Shown here: one piece after another, positions 50,603-61,013 of the stretch
Numbering within the stretch: position 1 is the first letter of the stretch
Layout of the letters: every line of letters starts with the position of its first letter
Source of the DNA: Cloeon dipterum
Taxonomy: Eukaryota > Arthropoda > Insecta > Ephemeroptera > Baetidae
NCBI RefSeq assembly: GCF_949628265.1
Contig: NC_088787.1
Location: forward strand, 796,501-860,500
Direction of reading: 5' to 3'
DNA: 64,000 nt
Notes under the pieces: generated by a model
Database searches by the model: none
What the model saw: only the letters and a program-made list of their open reading frames with translations
Told to the model about the DNA's origin: nothing
Made by a program: the position numbers and the translations under genes

Positions 50603-52662
50603 ATGTCTCCATTTGTGTGCGCCATTTTCTTGCTCCATATTTCATTGCTGTCCACCGCCGCCAACCTCACCGTAGTCTACGAGTGGCCCGGTGGATTAGA
50701 ATACGAGTGGCCAACATTTCAACCAGTGGATATTGAACCTCGATACATGGCTGTCTACGGTTCAAGGATCTTTCTCAGTCTTGAGTATAAGATTAATCGC
50801 GTTCCGCCGGCTACTCTGGTGTCTTTGCCAACGAGCAGCGAGTCTTCTGCGTCCCCGAAAATAACTCCATTTCCTTCGTGGGACATGCATGTAAGTAGAA
50901 AAAGCTATTGCCATATTTTTTATAATTTAATTCGGAAAGTTGTTCCGAATCTGCGAAAAGAAGAATCTTGGAAATTCGTGATAATTCGGCAGGAATTTCG
51001 AAAGCGTTGTGAATCACTTTTCTTGGCCAAATTTTTCAGTACAGGAATCATAACTTCATTATTTAAATTTTTCCTGTGTGAAATCTTCAGGATATTTTTA
51101 AAAAGTTTGACACTGTTTACGACAAATTTTGTCCGGAAGAAAACATAAAAAACAGTTCCGAATAAATTTTCTTTTTCAGGGAATAGGAAACTGCAACAAG
51201 ATTGAATATGCATCAGGGCTGGATGTGGACACGGTTGGCAGGCTCTGGGTTCTGGACAGCGGTAGCTCCCAATGCAAATCCAAAATATGGATTATCGATT
51301 TGATGAACAACAATGAAATCAATCACATTCCTTCGTTTTCTTCTGACGGCTCGATGCATGATTTGGTGCTGGACGAAACTGCCAACGAAACCTTTGCCTA
51401 CATCTCGCTGTGGGGTGAAGAATACATTGTCGTGTATTGTTTGGAAAGAAATGAATTTTGGATTGTGCTAACGCCAGATGTCAAGGTTTTTTCCATTGCC
51501 CTGTCCCCTAAAAAGGATCAGGAACCGAGACAGCTCTACCTTGGCAAACGAAACTCCACTGAACTGTATTCAATTTCCGTCGCCGTAATCCACAAAGTAA
51601 CTGGAAAAGCAGAACCGGAACTAGTCGGAAAATGGACTGCAAAGCAATCGTATAGAATGCTGATGGACAACCACGGGACCTTGTATTCCGCTTTTGAATT
51701 CTATTACTCCATTCTTTCTTGGAACGCATCCCAGCCATTCAAGGAGCAGCTTTTTCATGAGGTAGGTCATGAATTTAAAATTGGATTTGAGGACAGAATA
51801 ATTAATTTGGTTCAAATTTTCTTTGGACTTTTGTAACGAGTATTTGAAGATTTGTGGAGGCAAATATTTATGCTGACAAATTTAACTATCGTTCGCCAAT
51901 CTAAGATTTTTCATAGCTCTCACGCAATTAAAACTTTCAACACGTAACAAATTTAACCCTTTTCCTAATATTCAATATTATTAAATTTCTTATAAATTCT
52001 TAATCATCGAAATGGGCTCTATCCTTAGCTTCAGGAGTCAGGACGGCATTTATCTATATGTCCGTTTACTTTTGCCTTGGACGAAAATGGAACTTTTTGG
52101 ATGACAGAAAGAAATCCGAGATACAGGCTTTTCAAGGCTACACTCGAAGAAAAATCCTCCGAGGCCTTGCCAGGTAAGATTCCTTGGGTGTAATTTTTCA
52201 TCAATCCACCGCAGAAACTGTTATAAAACGAACCTTATATTTTCTTTCCATACTTTTGTAAAATAATTATTGATATCAATTAGATTTAATGACGGCTAGA
52301 ATAAGAAACATCATGTTTGATTTATTCTTTTTTCAGCTACGCCCGCCATTACAACCACCAGCGGTACTACTACCACACCTCAAAAGACCAAACCAACGCC
52401 TCCTACCCCTACAGAACGATCTTGTGTGTGCAGTCCATCCACAACAACATCCTCTACGCTTGCTGAGGTGCAGGAGAACAGCGTCCTGAAAGAAAAATTG
52501 CAATATCATCAGCTGTTTAGCATCAGTCTTATCTGCTCCAATGTATTTGCCGCAATCCTATTGGGTTATATCATCCTGAGAAAAAGGAGGAACAATTTTT
52601 TTTCACCAAACACCATTGAGGCCCACCAAATGACCTTTTTCCGTAACAATCATGCCGAATAG
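50603..52662 (+). CDS. Yellow/MRJP-family protein 2, membrane-anchored
   Basis: Exons 50603-50890, 51180-51761, 52035-52173, 52337-52662 join in phases 0, 0 and 1 to give 444 residues with no defects. Residues 1-20 are a signal peptide. The MRJP domain spans about 21-335, with VYEWPGGLEYEWP, GRLWVLDSGSSQCKSKIW, LDETANETFAYIS, LSPKKDQEPRQLYLG, DNHGTLYSAF and FALDENGTFWM. The last exon encodes a Thr/Pro-rich stalk, a transmembrane helix (about FSISLICSNVFAAILLGYII) and a tail beginning RKRRNNFF. Yellow proteins are normally secreted, so the anchor is unusual. The start is set by the leader peptide and the conserved GGAAGC-ATG context of gene 1. A polyadenylation signal lies at 52,842-52,847. 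Ligand or substrate is unknown. Confidence 0.9.
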
Positions 52663-53282
52663 CATGAATTCCAAATTGACGATATTTCAAGGCCCCATTC
52701 TACTTATCTATAAACTGCCGAAAATTCCAAGTTCGCTATATACTGGCGAAGAACAAGAAAGCGATACCTGCAAGGTCGTGGAGTTTAGAAAATTTCTATG
52801 AACACCTCAATAATTTAAAAATGTTACATTTAGATTTAAATAATAAATAGAGTTTCACCCTAATAATTTTATTTTATTAAAATTTTCCTTGTACAACAGA
52901 ACATTTTACAGTAGAATAAATTTAATAATTAGAAAAGGCTTCCCTTAAAATGAAAGAAAGAAAGCAGCGTGTTGTTTTGTTCTGCAGTAAATATACACAG
53001 AACACGATAAAATATAATCAAGAAAGTTGAATGGCTTAGTGAATGGCTTATAGTGAACAATGAACAAATAAAACTGTATACAGTCGTTCCCATTGGCCAA
53101 GACCTAAGCCGCAACCGAATACTATATTCAAATATTCTGTCAATTCTGTTCTCACAGGGTGTGGTAAATTTTTAGCCCATCCTATGTATCAAATTCATTT
53201 TACAGCAAAATCCTCTGTTTTACAAGAAAAATAGGTAGAAGGGTTTGAATAAAAATATAATATTCGTAAGGAAAAACACTAT
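52663..53282. other. Convergent spacer between yellow-family genes 2 and 3
   Basis: AT-rich, with AATAAA at 52,842-52,847 serving gene 2. No gene seen. Confidence 0.5.
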
Positions 53283-55316
53283 TTATTTTTCCAATACAAA
53301 CGAAACGCGATAAACAATGATCAAACTGGACAGGAACATGGAGATTAAGATGGAGCAGCTCAGGGTGTTGGCAAACAGGTGCTGGTGCAACGAGCTGGAA
53401 GCCTGGATCGTTCTGTAATGGTAACAGGCGGTGGTTTGGTCTTTTGGAAGAGGGTGGTAGGGATTGTAATAAATGTTATATATGATTTCTTTTATTTCAA
53501 CTTCGAAAGATTATCCAAACGTCATTTATTCAAAGTGAAATTTTAGCAAAAGTTTTAATTGAAAATGAAAATTCCGTTAGCAGTTTCTGCAGTGGATTGA
53601 ATGGAATTGATAAATAATTATTTGGCATAAATCTAAAACAACATTGAGGAACTGTATAATATTTCATTCTATATAATTAAGAGAGACGTTCAGGGCAAGA
53701 ATATTTCCCAAGCCATTTTGACACGAAATATTTTTAGGTGATTTTAAATAGGACTGATTTAGTTTACCCGAAAAATAAAAAAATACAATAAGGTAACTTA
53801 CCTGGTGAAGCCTTAAAGATGTATGATTTTCCGCCGACTGAAGCCTTCATAATTCTGTGTCTTGACTCTCCCGTGTGATCAAACTCTAACAGCCAGAAAG
53901 TTCCTTTTTGGTCCAGTGCAAAAGTAACTGGCCTAAAATAAAGCGGAGGAGAGACCTAAAACCAAACCATGCACCAACTCGATAAATAAGAATTTTTGAC
54001 TAAAAATTTTGATATTTTCATGTTGGAAATTTTAATGTTCAAGTATTTTCCTTTTTTCCCTCCAATTGTTTTAAAATAAATAATTTATATCCTTTTTTAT
54101 TCGATTGGTATAGATTAAAGTGAAATAATTTTATAGTGTTATTTTAAAATGGTGACTTGCCTCATAAAAACGCTGCTCCTCAAATAACGGTAAAGATGTG
54201 TCTAAAGATGAAATGTAGTTTTTGATCCTAAAGGCCGCAAACATGGTCCCGCGGTTGTCAATCAGCATTCTATACGTGCTATAAGCAGTCCAGGTCCCGA
54301 TTAATTTCGGATTTGAATATCGCAGAGATTCGTTGCGAAGGGCGGCAACGGAAATTGAATACAATTGTTTGGAGAATAAGTGGCTAAGGTAGAACTGTCT
54401 CGGTTCCTCCTTTGGGGACAAGGCAATGGAAATAATCTGAACTCCTGGCGTGCCAACAGTCCAAGATCGGTGTGTTTCCAAACTAAACACGACAGTGTAT
54501 TCTCTTCTCCAAAGTGAAATGTAGGCAAAGATTCCATTGGGTGACTCGTCGAGCACCAAGTCGTGTAACGGGTCGTGAACTGAAAGCCAGTGAATGACTC
54601 TGGTGTTATCCCTGTTGGCCAAGTCGATAATCCAGAGTTTGGAGCTGCAGGGAAAACTACCCTGATCGAGCACCCACAGCCTTCCAACCGAGTCTACTTC
54701 GAGCCCTTTTGCTTCTTCCATTTTGGCGCAGTTTCCCTTTCCCTGCAAAAAGAGGAATAGGATTTTTGATTCTTTTAAAACTAAGTCAAACTAAAGATTT
54801 GCAGTTTCTATAGAAAATTTATGATCCATTATTTTCTTCCAAAATCTTTTTTTATCATACTCTTAATAGTAGACTTGCACTTTTGTTTTACTGAAGATCA
54901 ATAAGGACATTTAACAATAATTCATTTTCGTAGTATATGATAATAAAACCTGGCCCTTAAAATGGACAGCCTATAGATTTTCTTTAACTTACGTGTATCT
55001 TCCACGATGGGAATGGTTTGAGCTTGGGAGACGCTGAGGACGCGCTTCTCATCGGCAAAGACACCAGAGTCACGGGAATTTTTTTGCTATCGTATTTCTC
55101 AAGGCTGAGGAAGATTCTTCTTCCGTAGACAGCCATGTAACTAGGTCGAACATTCTTTTGTCCGAAAGTTCCATTCCCCAAGGTCTGTGTCTTGATTTCC
55201 TCGGACGGCCACTCGAAGTCCCATTCATCGTGCCATTCGAAAACTAGGGTGAAGTTTGGGAAAGTGGCCAGAGACGAAAGGCACATCAAGAATGTAGCGA
55301 CGAGATACGGAGCCAT
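53283..55316 (-). CDS. Yellow/MRJP-family protein 3, membrane-anchored
   Basis: Minus-strand exons: 55316-54993, 54742-54161, 53955-53802, 53488-53283, about 421 residues. MAPYLVATFLMCLSSLAT is the leader; MRJP landmarks include VFEWHDEWDFEWPS, GLEVDSVGRLWVLDQG, LVLDESPNGIFAYIS, YRMLIDNRGTMFAAF and FALDQKGTFWL. Exon 2 ends at GAG followed by GCAAGT, a GC-AG type donor where the paralogues have GTAGGT. The last exon reads into a transmembrane helix (LSCSILISMFLSSLIIVYRV) and stops at 53,283-53,285. Its Thr/Pro stalk homology (TKPPPVTITERS) lies in another frame, so the stalk has been altered by compensating shifts or its acceptor has moved. The last acceptor is therefore the weakest part of the model. 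Confidence 0.75.
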
Positions 55317-55524
55317 GCTTTTATTAACTGTTAACAAAAGGGTAACGTTAGACACGATTCAACCTACCCTGACAAGCTGAAGAGTTTAGCCTAATCAGTG
55401 AAACATTGTTTCTTACCACTTTAACTGCCAAAACTGTGAAGATAAGTCTGTCAAGTTCAACAACGCGAAAAAGAACAACTAACTCTTAACTGACTCGAGT
55501 AGAGGGCGCTATATCAGTTCTTGC

Positions 55525-55534
55525 TTATGTATAG
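55525..55534 (-). promoter_or_regulatory. TATA-like box of yellow-family gene 3
   Basis: On the minus strand CACTATACATAAGCAAGAACTGA aligns with the TATA region of genes 1 and 2, one step diverged. The upstream element TTTGCAATGCAAATATTTTC with TATCGGG is conserved just before it. Confidence 0.6.
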
Positions 55535-55599
55535 TGCCCGATAGAAAATATTTGCATTGCAAAGAGAATTTTAATACTTGTATGTACAATGATTAATTA

Positions 55600-56480
55600 A
55601 ACATTCTTACAATTAACATCCTGCACAGTTTTGTATTGTCCAAGACCCAGCCGGTGTCTTCTTCCAATCCTGATGCTGCCAGGATGCTGCTACAATTTCT
55701 CGTTCGTTGCTGCATTTAAATGGAAAATATGTTGCACAATCTTTTTAATCATATTATATAGCATGAACAACAAGGACAATTTGGGAATAACACATAACAA
55801 AAATATTGAATCTTAACAAAGAGAAGTACACGATTTGATTGAAAAGCCTCATAAAATGGTATTTATACCAGAATTAATTTTTATACGAAAATATATGCAA
55901 TGAGAATTAACCGACGCTCAGATGGGACCTTTCTCCTTGCGAATACGGCCGGGAATTCGTCTTCAGGTTGCAAAAAGGGCAGCTCCGCTGAGACGAACAG
56001 CACGTGCTCGCTGCCCATGTAGCCACGAAAATGACGGAAACTTCCCCTCAACCTGTCTGAGAGAACCTGACGACAAAGACCGCTTAAGACATGTTCCTGA
56101 TTTTCGCAGTTATATCTACTCCCTTTGACACTGCACGTGTGAAAAGGTGAAAGGTGCTTGTTGTTGCTACTCACGTTGATTGCTGGAAAAATATTTACTT
56201 TTTTATTTAATTCAGGTTAAGTAAACCTGAGTTATTTTTTTTGTGTAATTTTCAATAAAAAAAGAAAACATCCATACATATTAATTAATTTTCCCGATTT
56301 CACACACCCAGAAAGAGTTTCTTTCTGTTCTGATACTTAATATCAAAATAAACTATAAAAATTGTGGAAGTAATCTATTTTATTCAATAACTGGAGCTGG
56401 ACAAGAATTTTAGTTATTTCTGGAAAATTTCAACTGCTTCTTGATCAGGAGAAAAAGATAACGAATTGACGCTATCGTGG
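55600..56480. other. Spacer between yellow-family genes 3 and 4
   Basis: Mostly AT-rich. A GC-richer patch at 55,920-56,120 carries overlapping open frames on both strands (minus-strand frame 55,881-56,174, with MGSEHVLFVSAELPFLQPED). It is followed on the minus strand by no clear intron-exon structure, so I cannot call it a gene. TTTATT at 56,379-56,384 is a minus-strand polyadenylation signal for gene 4. Confidence 0.35.
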
Positions 56481-56485
56481 AATTT

Positions 56486-58936
56486 TTAGTAATTGACAGA
56501 CTTGTCTTGAAAAATTGTTGTTTGGTGGGCCACGTTGGCGTTATTTGGAAGGGCATTGTTCCTCTTCTGTCTCAAGATGATCAAACCCAACAGGATCACG
56601 ACGGAGCAGACAAGAATAACGATAAACAGCCGTTGGTGCAATATTTTCGTCAGGATGCCGGTTGTTGCAGTTTCATCAGCAAGCGTCGAAGATATTGTTG
56701 TGGTTGAAATTAAAAGGCTGGATTGTTCTGTAGAGGTGGTTTGATTTGCAGGCGTAACTGAAAAAGAATAAAGATAAATATTCTAGAATGAAGATATTCC
56801 AAACGTCTTGTAATCAAAATGCAGTCATTATAATTAAACAAAAGTTTACTCAAAACAGAGTTCGTAAAATGTTTGTGCCATGAAATGAAATGATTTTTGA
56901 AATAAATTAATAAATAACGGTCTGAACAGCACAGAAAAACTAAGTTAATGTATTTAATGACAAAAAATATTTGGCATATTTAACCTAAAAAAAAGGAAGA
57001 ACATAGTGCTTCAATATTTCCCAGGATGAAAAGAAAAAAGAGCAGTGAGAGATGTTTGAGCATTTTGGGGGTCTAATACTGGTTGCTAATGTAAAAGATG
57101 GCAAAAAGGTTGTAAATTAAGTGACTCGAGATACTAAATTTGCATAAAATTTCACACCTTTCCAGCGGCTTTAGGAACATAAATAAATGACTGGTGTTTG
57201 AATTAAAAGGCCTTGGTGAGGGAAGTAAAAAAGATGGCCATATTAGGCCCACGCCCCACAGCGGCCACTCGGGCGCCATGATATTAGATTGACGGTCTAA
57301 TCGGGTCCTGGGGCAAGGTAAGCTCATAGCCCACGGGAAATGCTGAGCAGAGAAGGTCCAAAAAGAATATTTTTTAAGTAAATTTAAAGGTGGCAGAGTT
57401 GTTGAATTTGTTTTACCCTAATAATAGAAAAAAATCACTTAAAGAAGCTTACCTTACGAGTCCTCGAAGGATGGTTCTCCGACCGCAGCCTTGAAAAGCC
57501 TGTATCTTGGCTTTCTTTCGTAATCAAACACTGTCATCCAAAGAGTGCCATTTTGGTCCAAGGCAATAGTAAACGGATAATAAGTATCCAGTCCGTCGAC
57601 CTAAAAGCAAGCAAGGCACAGTCTCGGTGATTCATGATTCCAATTACTCGTTACAAAATTAATTATTCTTTTTATTTTAATTGGCGACCTACTTCAAAAA
57701 ATTGCTGCTCAAGAAATGGCTGGGAGCTGTTCCAAGAATGTATGAAGTTTTTCTTCAAAAAGGCGGTGTACATGGTCCCGTGCTCGTCTATCAGCATTCT
57801 GTATGGTCTTGCAGACCAATTTCCGATTAATTTTGGATTTGCAGTTCGAGTTCCACTGCGAAGTACGTCAACAGGAATTGAATACAGTTCAGTGGAGTTC
57901 CATTGGCCAAGATAGAGCTGCCTCGGTTCCTGATCCTTAGGGGACAGGGCAAGAGATAAAACATCAATTCCTGGCGTGACCACTGTCCAAGATTCATTTC
58001 TTTCCAAACTAAACACGACAATGTTTTGTTCATACTGCCGCGAGATGTAGGCAAAGGTTTCGTTTGGCGTTTCGTCAAGCACCAACTCGTGCAACTCGCC
58101 GTAAAAAGAAAACTGATGAATTATTTCGGCGCAATCGTTGTTGTTCAAGTCAATGGTCCATATTTTTGAATTGCATTTCTTGCTACCGACGTCCAGCACC
58201 CACAGCTGTCCAACGGAGTCCACTTCCAGCCCTTTTGGACTTTCAATGTGGTTGCAGATTTCATATTCCTGCAAAAATAAAAATTGATGTGCTCTTTTAA
58301 AAGAATTCAAAATCTTATTTTAGATTTTGACGTCGCATTACGTTTTTTTTACAAATCTTGTCCTGTTTTACGACACAAAATCTTTAAATGGGAGAGAAAT
58401 TATTGAGACAAATAGAAATTATATTGGAAGCGTGGGAAACAAATGTGAAAAGAAGTACACAATAAGAGTAGCTGCGTCAGCAAAAGTCAAGACGAAACAT
58501 TCGTCCAGGGCAAGCACACGGGCAAGAGGACGCCGAATGGACACCGGTAGCACAGTGGCTTCTCTTTGCATTTTCAGAGCTACTTCCCCAATTTAAAACT
58601 TCAACATTTAATTTTGCTACTCACATGCACGTCCCACGAAGGAAATGGGGTGATCTTTGGAGGTGCAGCGGACGCGCTGCTCGTCGGCAAAGACACCAGA
58701 CCCACGGGAATGGCTTCATTTGGCACAAGCATGAAGAAGATTCTTGATCCGTAGACAGCCATGAATAGAGGCTCCGTGATAAATCGATAGTAACTTCCGT
58801 CCATTATTGCCCATTTCGCCTCGGACGGCCAGTCGAGGTCCCAATTATTGGGCCATTCGTAGACTTGAGTGAAGTTGGCTGCGGTGGCCAGCGATGAATG
58901 GCAGAGCAAGAAAATTGCGATGCAAAACGGAGTCAT
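56486..58936 (-). CDS. Yellow/MRJP-family protein 4, stop codon just before anchor exon
   Basis: Minus-strand exons 58936-58625, 58268-57693, 57600-57453, 56757-56486. The leader is MTPFCIAIFLLCHSSLATA. MRJP motifs include GLEVDSVGQLWVLDVG, LVLDETPNETFAYIS, LYLGQWNSTELYSIP, YRMLIDEHGTMYTAF and IALDQNGTLWM. The last codon of exon 3 before the donor is TAA (57,456-57,454), where gene 5 reads Thr/Pro codons at the same place. As written the product ends after 344 residues and is soluble. The anchor exon downstream nevertheless is intact: stalk, a transmembrane helix (FIVILVCSVVILLGLIIL), RQKRNN tail and stop 56,488-56,486. Either anchored and soluble forms are made by another splice choice, or the anchor has been lost very recently. 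Intron 3 carries a family 3 repeat. Confidence 0.8.
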
Positions 58937-59044
58937 GCTTCTGGCCACTTGCAACTGCTCACAAAAGGAACGTCTGCTACGCTTGCCTAGTGTTAACGTG
59001 TGGAGAAATGACTCTCGAGTGATCCGAGGGATATTTCGTCACGG

Positions 59045-59051
59045 TTATATA
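59045..59051 (-). promoter_or_regulatory. TATA box of yellow-family gene 4
   Basis: On the minus strand GTCACTATATAACCGTGACG, about 110 nt upstream of the ATG, aligns with the TATA regions of genes 1 and 2. Downstream, CTCGAGAGTCA and GTTAACACTAGGCAAG also match their leaders. Confidence 0.65.
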
Positions 59052-59390
59052 GTGACAAGCGGGTGCGCAGAGAGTATGGGAATGAACGATTGTTTCACAA
59101 CACTTTTACAATGAACAAATTAAACTGCTTACACAATGCATTCCAGGTATTCGAGGATCAAGTGCTTTAAATTTGGAAATTGTTTTGATGCCCAAAAAGA
59201 TAACTTGCGTAATGGAGTACATTCTGACACAAAGAACGCAATTTGTACAATAATCAAAGGGATTCACAGTTGTGATTGAAGAAACAGTATCGCTTTCTGT
59301 GAAAATTTACTGGAGAGAATTTATTACAAATACAAATTAAACACGTTCAAGAAGGATTAAATGTTTTTAAATTATTGGATTTAGAGCACT

Positions 59391-60320
59391 TTACAAATTT
59401 ATCGCAGGCATCACGCTTTCACTTCCATCGTTGGTTACGGTATTATTAATCATTTCAGCTGCTTGCAGGTCAGGAGAAGACGACCTCGAATTGAGCTTAT
59501 CATAGTTTTTGGCCGACTTGTCGTGAACAATAGTCATTTGCAAAGCCTCGTTGGGGTTTGGCGAAATGGATTTGTTCCTCCTATGTCCGAGGTTGAGCCA
59601 AATAAGAATCACGGTGGATCAGATAAGAATGATGTTTTGAAGCCGAAATTGGAGCAATATTTCCGATAGGGTTGTGGCCGTTTCCTCAGCAGGCGTTGAA
59701 GGTTTTGTTATGGTTTGAATGAATGATCTGAATCGTTCAGTGCTGGTTACAGGAGTTGGCTTGGGCTTTTGGGAAAAAGTAGTTGTGGTTGGAGTAGTTT
59801 GCGTAACTGAAAACAGAATAAATCAAACATGATGTTGACTATTCCAAACCGTCATTTAAAAAAAATGCAATCTTTACAGTACAAAAATGAATTGTTTTGA
59901 AATTATATGATTCATTAAATGTATGTGCAATGCAATGAACGGATTTTGTTTAAAAATAATTTAATAATTTAGGCTTTAACATTTATTTGGCATTTAAGCT
60001 AAATAAGTTAAGAAAGAATATTTCCCACAACGAAAAGCAAGAATATATTTTCTAAGTAAATACGAAGGAGGCTGGGCTGTTGAATTTGATTTACCCTAAT
60101 AATAAAAAAAAACAAAAGGAAATTTACCTGGTGAGTCCTCGAAGTATAGATCACTGTCTGAAGCCTTCAAAGTGTCATCTCTCAAGGCCTGCGTCCTGTT
60201 CGCCTCGGAGGGCAACTCGTAGTCCAATCCTTTGGGCCACTCGTAGACAGTGTTAAAGTTTGCAGCGGTTGCCAGAGATGAAAGGCCGAGCAAGAAAATT
60301 GCGATGAAAACCGGAGTCAT
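59391..60320 (-). pseudogene. Yellow/MRJP-family gene 5, internally deleted
   Basis: Exon 60320-60128 encodes an intact leader (MTPVFIAIFLLGLSSLATA) and the N-terminal VYEWPKGLDYELPS, then passes straight into sequence matching the end of exon 3 of its paralogues (KASDSDLYFEDSP) before a normal donor. About 250 residues of the propeller, with exon 2 and two introns, are therefore gone. The last exon (59806-59391) keeps the Thr/Pro-rich stalk, but a TGA at 59,621-59,619 replaces a TGC in the membrane helix; the frame is open beyond it to 59,391. A short secreted stalk peptide could still be made, but loss of function is more likely. Confidence 0.75.
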
Positions 60321-61013
60321 GCTTCCAACTGTTCACAAAAGGAATAAAAATATAACTCTGCGGGCGTCTGCCACACCTGCCCGTTTGTTAACGTGTGGAG
60401 AAATAAATTTCAAGTGATCCCGAGTTATATTTCATCAAGCGGGTGCTCCGCCCGGTGGAATGCATTACAGAGTGTGTATGTGAATGAACGATAGTTTTCA
60501 CAATGCATTCCAGGTAGTCGAGAACTTTTAGATTAGGGTCTTGTTTTAACCAAAAAAATGTATTGCGCAATGAAAAATATTCTTACACAATCAGCGTTGT
60601 AATGGTACAATTAAAGATTGACTTATTAATTAATTGAATTTTCGTAATTCCTTTCTTTGCGCAATTTTAAGTTTACTTACGCTCATGCCAGCTGATTTAT
60701 TTCTCATGTGTTAACAAACGCGAACGTTGGCAAACGCCGCAGGAAGTGAAAGGAAGAAAATAATTACTTTATTCAGTGAGCAGTAGTGCTTTTGTTGTGC
60801 TTGGACAAAGAACGTTAATCGATCATTGAAGCTTCCAATAATCAGCGACAAAGGTAACGCTTTTCTTTTATAATTAAGCTGTTGAGTGTTAGACGGGTAT
60901 TTTCTGGATAATATTCGACTATGTTTAGACAGGTTTTCGGATTTATTTCTATTTATAACTGATTAGAATAATAATAATTTCAAGTGTAAAAATTTGTATC
61001 CTAAGGATTCACC
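60321..61013. other. Divergent spacer, promoters of gene 5 and the receptor-like gene
   Basis: Gene 5 leader landmarks (GTTAACGTGTGGAGAAAT on the minus strand) persist, but its TATA region is eroded. A leader exon for the receptor gene may end at about 60,852, where GACAAAG precedes GTAACGC. Confidence 0.35.
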
